From Branchinecta lynchi (taxonomy: Eukaryota; Arthropoda; Branchiopoda; Anostraca; Branchinectidae), in contig JAKZAP010000016.1 in the NCBI GenBank assembly GCA_023053575.1, forward strand, positions 8,428,046 through 8,492,045: 64,000 bases of DNA, read 5' to 3'. Positions 54,617 through 64,000 of the stretch are shown here, one piece after another. Each line of letters begins with the position of its first letter. Position 1 is the stretch's first letter. Position numbers and translations under genes: made by a program. The notes under the pieces are model-generated. The model was given only the letters and a program-made list of their open reading frames with translations. It did no database searches and was not told the origin of the DNA.

Positions 54617-55014
54617 CTTGCAGTCATCCACTATAACCTCATACTTGAATCTCTTCTTGCCTCTGGCATTGATCTCGACGTCATTCCATCCCATGATCTT
54701 GATAGCATTCCTAATAACCTTATCGCTGGCGTCCTGGTAAGCCATGCTGTTTTTACAATGGTAAGTCATTTGCTGTGAACCTCCCGCGCTCAACAGCTGA
54801 AGGAATGTGAGCTGATTGCTGTCGGTCTTGTAGGTGAACTGGAACCCACCCTCCATCTCGGAGAACCAGGAGCTGTCGGGGTTGCGTTTGGTGGGGGAGA
54901 GGATTTTCGTCTTGTCTGGGGATGGTCGGAGGCAGGTGGCGCGCTTGGTCATGTCGCAGTAGACAAAGATGGCATCTCGAGTGTCACCTTCGTTGGGATC
55001 TACCCAGTAGTCAC
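54617..55014 (-). CDS. fibrillar collagen, C-propeptide (COLFI) core exon
   Basis: The COLFI domain trimerises three chains in the endoplasmic reticulum before secretion. This exon encodes DYWVDPNEGDTRDAIFVYCD, MTKRATCLRPSPDKTKILSP, WFSEMEGGFQFTYKTDSNQL, TFLQLLSAGGSQQMTYHCKN, SMAYQDASDKVIRNAIKIMG and WNDVEINARGKKRFKYEVIV, ending DDCK. The calcium-site block DPNEGDTRD keeps the acidic and Asn ligands of DPNQGCNLD. The Cys residues seen are VYC, ATC, YHC and DDC, equivalent to vertebrate Cys4-Cys7. The Cys3 position (QGC) is Asp here. Acceptor CATTACAG, donor GTAAGT. Confidence 0.96.
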
Positions 55015-55198
55015 CTGTAATGAAAAAAAAAACGCTTTAGTTCATCAACGCAACAGATGAATAAGTATAATAACTTAAAGCGCAACTCTTACTGGAAATG
55101 ATCTTTTCACTATGAAGTGGATCACAAATTTTGTTTTTCGTAAATACTATTATTTTCCATGTAAAATTAGCTATTTTTGTTTAGCGTTTGTCGACACT

Positions 55199-55500
55199 GA
55201 GTGTTTTCCACACTTGCCGTAGTTACTACGCATGACGTCACTAATTCAGGCTTTTTCCCGTCACGGCTGGAACGATTTTTCTATTTTCCAGCAGAATATC
55301 ATGCCACGGGCGAATCCGATCAACCACGACACAGAGATGCGTAGTTACCACGCTTACTACGCTCCCGAGGATGGTTAGCAAATAGTTGGTATTAGTTACT
55401 ATTTCGAGAAGGTTGGAACGGTCAACGTCGTAACTTTTTACGAGGTTGGAACGAAAATAGAACTAATAGTTACTATTGTTGGAAGGGTGGAACTTGCTCG
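55199..55500. mobile_element. family E inverted-repeat element, opposite orientation
   Basis: The ends are GAGTGTTTTCCAC and GTGGAACTTGCTC, diverged from the GAGCGTGTTCC consensus. The interior has GTAGTTACTACGCATGACGT, AATCCGATCAACCACG and TAGTTACTATTTCGAGAAGG. It lies in a collagen intron 185 bp from an exon. Confidence 0.68.
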
Positions 55501-56519
55501 ACACAGCCTTCCTGCTCTTCGACGCGGAGTCTAGGTGCAAAATATTTTGAAAACTTAAGGGGCCATCGTTATAAAGTGAGAAAACCAAGCAAAACAAAAG
55601 AAACCTATAACAGAAGATTACTATGATGGGTTGCCGTGTCTTTTAAAGTGAAAAACATAACTTCCAAGCTTCTCATATCCTTATTGTGAAAGAGTTGTCA
55701 GCGGACGATGAAGATTCAGGCGTGGTTTGCGCGGCATGATGGTCATAACTCGGCACGGCCGAAAAAGCTCTAAAAGTTCGTAGACACAGAACGAAAAAAT
55801 GGCGAAAGGTGGACATTTTTAAAAGCTTATAATTCTACAAGAGAGCTAGGTACAATACTAAAGGCAGAATAAGCTGGAAGGGTCCTTTAAGCTTGCAAAC
55901 ACTTCCTCTAGTCTCCAAATTCCTTTCACGTTCGCTCCCGTGAGATATACTCAACCGTTCGACCGTGAATTTGGACGCAGTGACACATCGTTCGCACAAG
56001 CCAATCACAGCCAACACTAGTATTTTATATCGCAGGAGATACACGTTTCTCCGTCCATTATTCCAAAGCTTGAAATTCCGTAGGATTCTTCGAATTTCGG
56101 GCAGTCCTTGTTCAAGACCGTTACAGAAGGGAACCGGGAAAAAATACTGGCTATTCATATACACTCACCGCGGAAGGACTTTAAATGAGTCAAGCATTAC
56201 TAGACAAAAAGCTGCCATTTAAATCTGTTTGCTTAAATTCTTATCATACAATTATTTTATGTTAAAACAGCCTGCCTCTTTATATCAATCTGGCAAGCGA
56301 CTGAAAATACAATTCTTCAAGTCCCCCGAACCGCCGATGTCCAATCTAGATGTCATTTCGGACATCTTTTATACATTTTCCATCGGAAAGTATCGGATAA
56401 GGTCAAAACATGAAAATAAGAATGTCGAAAAGAAGAACTTGGAAGAAATCTAGCGAACAGGACCACAAGCCCAAAACGCACATTAACGCTACGGAATTCA
56501 AAATTTCCCCCACACTCAC

Positions 56520-56730
56520 CAGATGGCAGAGATGGGTAAGCTGCTGCGAGATCGCGGCATGTCTTGGCGGGTGACTGTCGGGAACCATCGGGCTTGGCGA
56601 ACTTTTCAAGTTTATCCTTAAGATGTTCGTAAGCCTTGATAACAACGGCCTTGCGCTCTTCATCGGACAGATCCTTGAATTTGTGAGCAACGAAGGCGTT
56701 GGGGTCATCGCCCTGTTCTGGACCTGGACC
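56520..56730 (-). CDS. fibrillar collagen, C-telopeptide/propeptide junction exon
   Basis: The exon encodes GPGPEQGDDPNAFVAHKFKD, LSDEERKAVVIKAYEHLKDK and LEKFAKPDGSRQSPAKTCRD, then LAAAYPSLPSG. The block before SRQSPAKTCRDL is helical and heptad-like, as in the coiled-coil stalk of the propeptide. TCRD carries the first COLFI cysteine. The vertebrate second cysteine (LKMC) is replaced by AAAYP. QGDDP is a plausible procollagen C-proteinase (BMP1/tolloid) site, by analogy with the Asp at P1' in other chains. Acceptor TTTCTAG, donor GTGAGT. Confidence 0.95.
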
Positions 56731-56754
56731 CTAGAAAGAAGTGTAATATGAGAG

Positions 56755-57065
56755 TAATTAAGTAATTTATTTCTGACCCGCCATTTGAAAAACGGAGTAT
56801 GTAGAATAAAATAAAAGGATTAAATAAAATACAACAAATACAATATACAGATTTTCATTCATCGGCCAGCAAAGAAAGTGTCATGTGCTGGCTGGGCCAA
56901 GACGGAAGAAATTTCCAAAAGTGTGACGCTTGTGGCTGTGGCGTAACTTTGGCAAATAAAGCAGGTCATAATATGGGAGTCCCAAACGGCTTCTCTGATA
57001 CTGTCCCCTGAAGCGTCATTTGTTGAGAATTGACTTCTCCACTCCAAAATATTAGACACTAAGAG
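56755..57065 (-). mobile_element. LINE 3' end remnant, minus strand
   Basis: The minus strand ends GGCGGGTCAGAAATAAATTA (56,760-56,785), as in the LINE at 50,455. Near 56,860-56,900 GGCCGATGAATGAAAATC and CCCAGCCAGCACATGACAC resemble its 3' UTR. No conserved reverse transcriptase motif is left. Confidence 0.6.
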
Positions 57066-57379
57066 TCATCTGCCATGGCCTAAATAACAATAATAATAAT
57101 AATAATAATGCCAATTTTGGATACTAAGCAATCTCTAATGATGCCAGTTTTGGAAGAACGAATCTTCTACTACACCTGCTACCACGTTCTGAGCCAGAAC
57201 ATTATTCCGTCCGCAACAACATCCTTCGACTAGTTATTCTTTCAGCAAAAGCTGACTGCAAATCAGACTGCAAAGATGCAGCTGACGAATCTGTTACGCA
57301 CCGTCAAATGTCCTTCGACTATCCACAAAAGGCTGAGAGTAAATTTCACCATTAATAGTTAAAAGACAAATATATTCCT

Positions 57380-57430
57380 CTTTCGGGATTTGTGCTATCA
57401 CGACCAACGCTCCACCACCGAGCTACCGAG
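57380..57430 (-). repeat. tRNA-like relic with A box only
   Basis: On the minus strand, TAGCTCGGTGG (57,415-57,425) matches an A box and is followed by TGGAGCGTTGGTCGTGATAG. The B box is degraded. It is probably another SINE head. Confidence 0.4.
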
Positions 57431-58344
57431 AGGTTTGTAAACACAGATCGAGAAAGAAACATATTTGCCAGATAAAAACGGGCTATAAAAAGGGTGAGGC
57501 AAGTTCGTCTAAAGGCGTTTTTCCGTGACACGATTGTGGGTCACACACTTCTGAGTGTTTTTCGCGGAAACAACATTGTTTCCCCCACAGTCGAGCAACA
57601 AGTTGAAACTCGCGGAAACGCCGTTTTGTCTATTTTTTGGGCGATAATTTCAAATGTCTGAATGTACAGATACAAATTATGTAAAATCTCAATAAATAGA
57701 ACTCCAGGCTTTCGTCCTTACCATTCTGTGCAAAAAGGATATTCAGTTTTATGTCCACATACTTGATAAAGTTCTTAATTTATTATTTTGACGTTATTTT
57801 GCAGCTAAATCTGAATTTCCCTCCAAATCGAGCCACAAAAATCGACAATCACCTCGGCAGTTGTTTGTCGAATTTGAGCCACAAAGCGTGCCACGAAAAT
57901 CTTTTTGGTCGCGGAAACAAACTTGTGGGCCGCACAAAAGGCCGCTGAAACGCTCTTTTCGAGCCACAATTGACCCACAGCCTGTTTGTGGGAGCACGGA
58001 CAGTTCACATTCCCATCTTAAAGTAGGCTAATTTTTTCTTCTTCTAATGTAACATACTTTGGCATAACAAGAGAAGATGGCACCATCTTGGAATAGGAAC
58101 GTACACACCACGACTGTGAAAAGCTACGCGAAGTGCCTGTTGACAGTCATCTTCACTGTTCTGGAAGGGCGTTCCAACAGCCAATCACTCTACTTCTGAA
58201 ATACCAAATGCCAATGTTTTTTGAATCGCCTGCAGACTCAAGTCCGCGCAGACCATTTTCGTTTCAAGTGAGAATTCTGTCAGCAGGCCCATTTTCGTCG
58301 CTATCGTGAATTTCCCTACATTAGAACTGTACAATCTGACCTAC

Positions 58345-58620
58345 CTTTGATTGACCAGAGCCTTGTCCAAGGATAGCAGCCAGTGCAGCAGCATCGTAGC
58401 CCATGGACTCTCCAGGGGGTCCGGGATTACCAGGGGAACCAGTTGGACCTGGGGGACCTTGCTTACCAGATTCTCCAGATGGACCTCGAAGACCTGGTGG
58501 ACCTTGAATACCCGCTGGACCTGAGGATCCATCACGACCTGGAGGACCCTTGGGACCAGCTTCACCAGGCTTGCCAGCGTTACCTGGGATACCAGGAGAA
58601 CCACGCTCACCAGTGGGACC
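58345..58620 (-). CDS. fibrillar collagen, end of triple helix and C-telopeptide
   Basis: The exon encodes 24 uninterrupted Gly-X-Y triplets starting [20 protein letters not shown] and ending [15 protein letters not shown]. The non-helical telopeptide [20 protein letters not shown] follows. The single Tyr-Asp-Ala-Ala block resembles the C-telopeptide of other invertebrate fibrillar chains. Lys at the end could serve as a crosslink site, but that is inference. Acceptor CCTTCTAG, donor GTAGGT; both ends in phase 0. The exon is 276 bp, not a multiple of 54. Confidence 0.95.
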
Positions 58621-59393
58621 CTAGAAGGAAAATAATATTACTTCGAAGCTACTTCACAGTGAACAACCCATTCGCATCTTTCCCTGAAAATAACCAGATA
58701 ACGCCACCATAAAAATAAACTTCGCAGTTTGAGATAAGTCACGATTCTCAGGGATTTTGATAAAAAGAAATAAAAATCACCCCTCATTGGGCTTCATGGT
58801 CACAACAAGTTGGCCGAAGAAAAAATAAAGTCTCAAAACTGGATCGCTACCAAAATCTGATCCACCACAAACCATTAGCTAGAACCTTCCTTTTTAATTA
58901 AGAAACTTCGGTATTAATTTATACTTCTTTTTACCTTCTTTTTGCTACAAGAAACAAGAAACTCCAATCGAGATGCACACGAATGAAATCCGCGGATCGT
59001 TCTTGGAAGGCTGTTTATACTAAAGCTAGTTATATTTGTGCTCCAATATTGCCTCCCAATACGCCCATCCTAAAATTACCGAAAGAAATAATTTAGCTCT
59101 TCGCGTGCGGGATCTTAGGCCAGATCTCTAAGTAAAAGGCGAAATTTAACCAAGAAGTAGCGTGGTAAGATCCACCTGCCATCTAGAACTTGGTATCGCA
59201 CAGTCATGACGAATTTTGGGGTCGCAGTATAGTTCCCACGTTTGGGATAGGGTAGAAGCGACCTATGCCCATCTACTTCTCGTTCAAAAGTGGGCGATGG
59301 CCGTCGGAAATAAAGCCCGATTCTAATTTCATCTTGTAAATCACTATTTTTGTAAGGTCATAGTAAGTGTGGTAAAACTGAAGGGGTACTTAC

Positions 59394-59519
59394 AGCTGGA
59401 CCAGGTGAACCCTGGAGACCAATAAGACCTCTGTGTCCCTTGGCACCCTTAGCTCCGGAATCTCCCTTGTCACCTCTTTCACCCTGTAGACCTGGAGCAC
59501 CGTTCTTTCCTCTTGGACC
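59394..59519 (-). CDS. fibrillar collagen, triple-helix exon of 126 bp
   Basis: The exon encodes exactly 14 perfect triplets, [20 protein letters not shown] followed by [20 protein letters not shown] and PA. It starts with a complete Gly codon after AATTTCAG and ends at a codon boundary before GTAAGT, as is usual for collagen exons. The [17 protein letters not shown] segment resembles the well-conserved region near the C-terminal end of other fibrillar helices. Confidence 0.95.
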
Positions 59520-59554
59520 CTGAAATTGACAAGGGAAGGTCAGAGGCATTACGT

Positions 59555-59853
59555 GATATCCTCCCCCCAGAATGTTCAGCGGCATGAGAGAGTGGTAGCC
59601 CAACCGATAGCTAAACTGCAGCCATTTAAACACACAACGACTCGTTACCTAAGAAGTTTTGTGCCTTCGTCAACCTTTTTAACTCGCACCATTAATAATA
59701 GGTTTGAATATTTTGTGTCATGTTTGACAAGTCATTGTTAAATCCGAACTAGAGTAGAATTATCTTTTGTATATAATTAGTGTTATTATGGACGAGAACC
59801 ACCAAGTCAGCTTGACCGTTGTATCGGTTTTGATAAAAAATTGAACTGAATTG
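59555..59853 (+). mobile_element. LINE 3' end remnant
   Basis: A frame ends [20 protein letters not shown], then TRTINNRFEYF, the Arg-x-x-x-Ser-Phe-x-Pro tail of non-LTR reverse transcriptases. The tail near 59,840 reads AAAAAATTGAACTGAATTGA, similar to the one at 33,660-33,695. Confidence 0.55.
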
Positions 59854-60239
59854 AGACAGTGATGGTGCTCGTTCGGCGCAGCGTCGCAGGTTTTTTCTGG
59901 CGTCATCGGGAGAACTAATATGCACCTAAGGACGGTCGGGCTGGTAGCCTTTTACCCGAAATTATATCTCTACGAAAGGAACCAGAAGTAATTTTTTGCT
60001 TCCCTTCACGCCGGAATTCAAGGTCAGAAAAAAAATGATAACTAGGTCGATCGTAGGCGTACGGCAAGAAATAATATCACCTTTACAGAACGGTGGTAGT
60101 CACTTCAAGAGAGGAGCTCAGAGGGGAAAGGAGTTTAAGAGAAAATTGAAAGAAATATGGGTTAATTTTTAGAAGTTAGGTGACAAGAATAGTTGAAAGT
60201 GGGTGAAAATAGATTATATACGACTTGAAAACATAGAAT

Positions 60240-61060
60240 TCGCATCTCTGACATCTCCTCTTCCTATCCATCAAGTTTGACTGGAATCGCATACTATCTG
60301 AATATTTCCTGTTTGTGCTCCCGCCCCCCCCCCCCCCTTACCGTTGCCGGATCCTGGACGCCAAATAACAAATCGAGGCCTCGTGAATTCCATACTGTCC
60401 AACTTGCATCCCATTCGGTCCATCCGTATGTTTTGTGTACATGCCAAATCCCTCGACTCTAAGCGTTTCACAAGTTTTCCATTGTCCGCTCCCCACCCCC
60501 CCAAGTATCGGATCCGATCCGGACTTGACATAGAGCACCTGGGGTTCTTTGAGGCTCTTTCCACTTGTCAAGTTTTATTCAATTCCAATCACCGTTCAAA
60601 AGTTATGCATGCCACTAGATTCCGGATTCCCCATTCTCTGCTCCCCAACAATGGTCGCATCGAAAAAACAATTATTCTCCAGTGAGTATGTTCGGGTCCC
60701 TAACCAGCCTGCCAATTTTCATCAACTTAGCACATCAGGAAGTGCCAAACTCGCGGGATCACCAGATATCCGGAGCCCCCTCCCCCCCCCAACGCCCCCA
60801 ACACTGCCCGAATCGGTCCGGCTACGTCAATGACGTATCTAGGACTTATGCTTGTTCTTCCAACCAAATTTGATCCCGATCCCTCCATTCTACGCGCTTC
60901 CCAATGTTTCCGATTCCCCCCCCCCCCCTCCAACTCCCCCCAAAGTCACCAGATCCGGTCCGGATTTGAAGTGGGACGTCTGAGACACGAGTTGTATCAA
61001 GGTATATTAAATATCAAGTTTCATTAAGATCCCATCGCCCGTTCGTAAGTAGGCGCATGT
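60240..61060 (-). repeat. family A copy
   Basis: Phrases GTTTGACTGGAATCGCATAC, CAAGTATCGGATCCGATCCG, CAACAATGGTCGCATCG and CCAGATCCGGTCCGGATTTG occur in order, with C-runs of 10-15 bases. It lies in a collagen intron. No hairpin end was seen, so it is truncated. Confidence 0.7.
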
Positions 61061-61212
61061 CAAAGAAACAGTCACCCATCCGGAGTGAAAAACTGAACAC
61101 AGACGCCCGAAGCTTTTAGGCGTTTTCAAACTGAACCCATAAGGCTAGATGACCCGTCGTATTTCATACTACACGCGTTCTATATCAATTATCGTTCTTA
61201 GTGCTACATACA

Positions 61213-61517
61213 GAGCGTGTTCCACCCTTGTAACAATAGTTACTATTAGTTACTATTTCCGTTCCATCCTCACGAAAAGTTACTACGCTGACCGTTCCAA
61301 CCTTGTCGGAATAGTAACTAATAGTTACTATTTGCTTACCATGCTCGGGAGCGTGGTAAGCGTAGTAACTACGCATCTCTGGAACGTGATTGGTCGGATT
61401 CGCCTCTGGCGTGAGATCCTGATGGAAAATAGAAAAATCGTTCCAGCCTTGACGGCAAAAAGCCAGAATTCGTGACGTCACGCGTAGTAACTACGGTAAG
61501 TAGGATGGAACACGCTC
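61213..61517. mobile_element. family E inverted-repeat element, 305 bp, 3-bp duplication ACA
   Basis: The ends are GAGCGTGTTCCACC and GGAACACGCTC, flanked by ACA on both sides (61,210-61,212 and 61,518-61,520). Internal inverted blocks include AGTTACTATTTCCGTTCC, GCTCGGGAGCGTGGTAAGCG and GTGACGTCACGCGTAGTAAC. It is the best preserved of the four family E copies. Confidence 0.78.
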
Positions 61518-61912
61518 ACAGTGAGGTTAAAGTTGCTAAAAAAAAAGGAAAAAAGTCTCAGAGTGTCAATTTTTCAAGGAAGAAGTAAAATCTACAACAG
61601 AAGTTGTAGATTGTTGTATTATTGTTGAAGCTGTAGATCTTTCAAATCTCGAGAAAGAAAATAATTAGAGTAGCCTACACTGTCAGAAGTTTCACAATCG
61701 ATAACACGAGGATCCGCGGTTTCAACGGATAATGCGTAACAGATAACACTTCGGATTTATCTGTTGTGTTCCAAATTGTCCGTGTCACACTAGATTTGCG
61801 TTGTGGTAACGGCCGTGGATATTCTGAACGTCACTCCTAGCGCAGATAGTGCTGTGTTCTGTGTTCTTCTTTTGAAATAAACAAAACTAAAAAAAACAAA
61901 AAAAAGACGTAC

Positions 61913-62109
61913 CTGGGGACCTTCAACACCCTGTGGACCAGGCTCACCCTGTGAACCACGATCACCACTTGGACCAGTTAAACCAGTCTGACCCGGAGGT
62001 CCTGACAGACCAGGTGGGCCCTGAGGACCAGATGGACCAGAAGGACCAACTGGACCCTTGTCTCCAGGACGACCTTGAATACCGGGGGATCCTTCCTTGC
62101 CAGGAGCAC
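61913..62109 (-). CDS. fibrillar collagen, triple-helix exon (leftmost upstream exon seen)
   Basis: The exon encodes 22 uninterrupted triplets, counting the Gly codon shared with the upstream exon. They run (G)[40 protein letters not shown] and [20 protein letters not shown], ending VEGPQ. It starts after two bases of a Gly codon (phase 1), unusual for a fibrillar collagen helix exon, where Gly codons are usually whole. Acceptor TATCTTAG, donor GTACGT. The gene continues to the right; no further Gly-X-Y exon was found up to 64,000. Confidence 0.94.
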
Positions 62110-62459
62110 CTAAGATAAATAAACTTTAGAAACCAGGTGTCCGATTTCCACCTTATCTCGCAGGAGAAGCGGAATACTTCTTTGTACTGAGCCTATCCAT
62201 AACTTCCCCCGTAGCTTCACCCTTCCTACAATGAGTGTGTGCGACATCTTACGTTTGACTTTAGGGAATTGAAGGATTTGAGAAATGAAATATTTGGAGT
62301 AAATGAGTGTGATCAGGAATGAATGGAGCAAATGTTCAAGAATGAGTGTTATGCTACTATAAAGAAAGTGGGTAGATTCCCCAAGCTGTCAATAGTTCAC
62401 AGAGAACATTTTATGTAGTTTTAGTAGTTGTTAGAAATAAGTTTGTCATTGTGTTTCCC

Positions 62460-62527
62460 TTTTGTTTGTATTGCCATGGCCCTTCAGCTTTTAGGGTAAT
62501 AAATATCATATCATATCATATCATATT
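62460..62527 (+). mobile_element. LINE-like 3' end with ATATC-type tail
   Basis: ATTGCCATGGCCCTTCAGC then AGGGTAATAAATATCATATC is followed by repeated ATCAT units. This is a typical non-LTR 3' end with a short tandem tail. No coding part was recognised upstream. Confidence 0.45.
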
Positions 62528-63229
62528 GTCGACACAACCGAATATGGTTGGCTGAAACTGTCCTTTACTGTCCTTGTCAAAACTGTCCTTGATCAGTTCG
62601 ACTACTCAAAATTTCTTAGAGTTATTTAGAGGCGAAAGCCTTTTCTCTTGCTTTGTATTATTATTTACTTTTTCGGTAGCAATGCAAAATGCCTTACTTT
62701 TCGCTGTCAAAATTACACTATGGAACCGAAGCCTCGTGTCGTTGTTGTGTTCACGTGTGATTTGGCGGGAGTCAAAGTAGCAATTTTATAATAACGAAAA
62801 AGAAGCGGCAACTATCGCTGAATGTCCGTACAGATAATTTAAACTCTTCCGTTAAAGCTGTAACCTAATTCCCCTATTAGAAAACTGACTCCAGTCTATA
62901 CCTTTTATAATTCCAAGGATTTACAGTCTAGCGGGATGATTACGTCATTTATTTAGCAGACCAGAACCTCCACAAGGGCTCCTGTTTTCGGGATCTAAAA
63001 ATCCCTGAATTGTTCGTTTTTTTTCGAAAAAGTAAAAGAGTTGAAGCAGGTACGAAAGAGTTATCGAAGGATTTGACAAGACGATAGAAATTACCAGACT
63101 AGAAACGAAACTGAGATGAAAAAATTGCAAGTAGGGAGAAGTGAGAAAGACAGAAATTAAACACTGAGGTGTCTGTAGAAATAGGGAAACCACGGAGAAA
63201 GAAGAAGAGGAAAACCAAGAAAGAAAAGA
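62528..63229. other. collagen intron sequence with a repeated LINE 3' UTR block
   Basis: CAGTTCGACTACTCAAAATT and GAGGCGAAAGCCTTTTCTCT (62,587-62,660) duplicate the block at 30,893-30,955, which follows a reverse transcriptase tail there. The rest shows nothing recognisable. Confidence 0.5.
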
Positions 63230-64000
63230 CCAAAGGTTTCGATGGGATCCCAAAAATCTAACATTGGGTCATGTCTTCGCCATTCAGTCTTCGTTAGATT
63301 CCTTTAATTTTTTACTGTTAAAATGAAGTTCAGAAATGGATTTAGCATGTCTTCTTGCCCCGATACCGAATCTCTAATCGATTTCAGAAACGACTTCGAC
63401 CTTCAACCAAATTTCCAGTTTCAGCCGAATTCGTGATGAACCATTGTCCAGCAAGAAAACTAAGTTCAGATATGTATTCAGCGGACCTCCTTACCCTCTC
63501 AATGAATATCTTATTAGCTTATAAAACACACGTTTTTACCGTAAATTCGAAACCCCTCCGCTGCCTCTAAAGATAGGACCGAAACTCATCTACGAACTTG
63601 ACCTGTACTTTACCAGTGAATCCTCATTGAACAACATCCTCGCTTGAACAACATATTTCCTCGTTTGAACATTATATATCAACCTCTTCGACCTTCGATT
63701 ACACTAGATCTCCCCGACGTCCATAGAATAAACAAATGAATGTCGTCATCCACGCGCGCAGAGCTACACTAGTTTGAGAATAGAGGGGTAGGGACTGCTA
63801 TAGCCAAAAATTGGTCGACAAATTTTGTGTCCGGTTTTAGCCTGATTCCGGGTGAACTACTTGTCCGGCAAGAAAATAATTTTCATATTTGGATTCAGCC
63901 CCTTAATTTGAAACCACCTCTTCCACTCCTAAATGTAGGGCTACAGAGCCCATTTATGAACTTGACTTTACCCTTGACCCAAAGAATCCTCACGCCAAGT
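63230..64000 (-). repeat. family B copy running to the window edge
   Basis: The left border is GACCAAAGG, then TCGATGGGATCCCAAAAATC. Units contain CAGCATGTCTTCTTGCCC-like phrases, TTCCGGGTGAACTACTTGTC and AAATGTAGGGCTACAGAGCC. The far border lies beyond the window. Confidence 0.7.

Noticed and set aside
58383..58712. Plus-strand Asp/Leu-rich frames at 58.4 and 61.9 kb
   Set aside because: They are antisense shadows of Gly-X-Y collagen exons.
62110..64000. Additional upstream collagen exons before the right edge
   Set aside because: No minus-strand run of Gly-X-Y codons was found; the region is intron and family B repeat.

Overview
The window is animal nuclear DNA. Three genes are split by introns with canonical GT-AG sites, and the protein families (a chromatin actin-related protein, a farnesylated type A DnaJ and a fibrillar procollagen) are those of a metazoan. 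There is no operon organisation and no bacterial feature. The C-terminal part of the DnaJ protein resembles my recollection of insect DNAJA proteins more than vertebrate ones, so an arthropod-like invertebrate is possible. The sequence alone does not fix the phylum.

Layout. About 1-18.2 kb, plus strand: four consecutive coding exons of ACTR6 (ARP6) at 2558-2750, 4607-4799, 5534-5744 and 17899-18161. The N-terminal exon or exons lie outside the window or are unrecognised, and the last coding exon was not found. The third intron seen is 12.2 kb and holds a nearly complete LINE (about 8.7-15.7 kb), itself split by a 2.9-kb terminal-inverted-repeat element. About 18.2-28.4 kb: intergenic, with a second decayed LINE that carries a three-level nest of insertions. 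28,389-46,727, minus strand: the complete coding part of a DNAJA1-like co-chaperone in seven exons (408 residues, ending in CATQ). About 46.7-52.8 kb: intergenic, with a LINE remnant, a fold-back element and a tRNA-derived SINE. 53,014-62,109 and beyond the right edge, minus strand: the 3' end of a fibrillar collagen gene (six exons covering the end of the triple helix and the whole C-propeptide).

The three genes have unrelated jobs: chromatin remodelling (ARP6 is a subunit of the H2A.Z-exchanging SWR1/SRCAP complex), Hsp70 co-chaperoning and extracellular matrix. Their adjacency suggests no shared pathway. Nearly all other sequence is repetitive. I could define two dispersed families with internal repeats: family A (G/C-rich, one end a hairpin) and family B (bounded by GGGATCCC, with internal units of about 125 bp). 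There are several short inverted-repeat families with recognisable target duplications, scattered LINE 3' ends, and tRNA-derived SINE pieces.

The most informative structure is at 8,982-11,912. A 2,915-bp element with 17-bp inverted ends and an 8-bp target duplication interrupts the LINE ORF1 so cleanly that the reading frame matches on both sides. The same LINE joins ORF1 and ORF2 by a TAATG stop-start overlap. No CRISPR array, rRNA gene or intact tRNA gene was seen.
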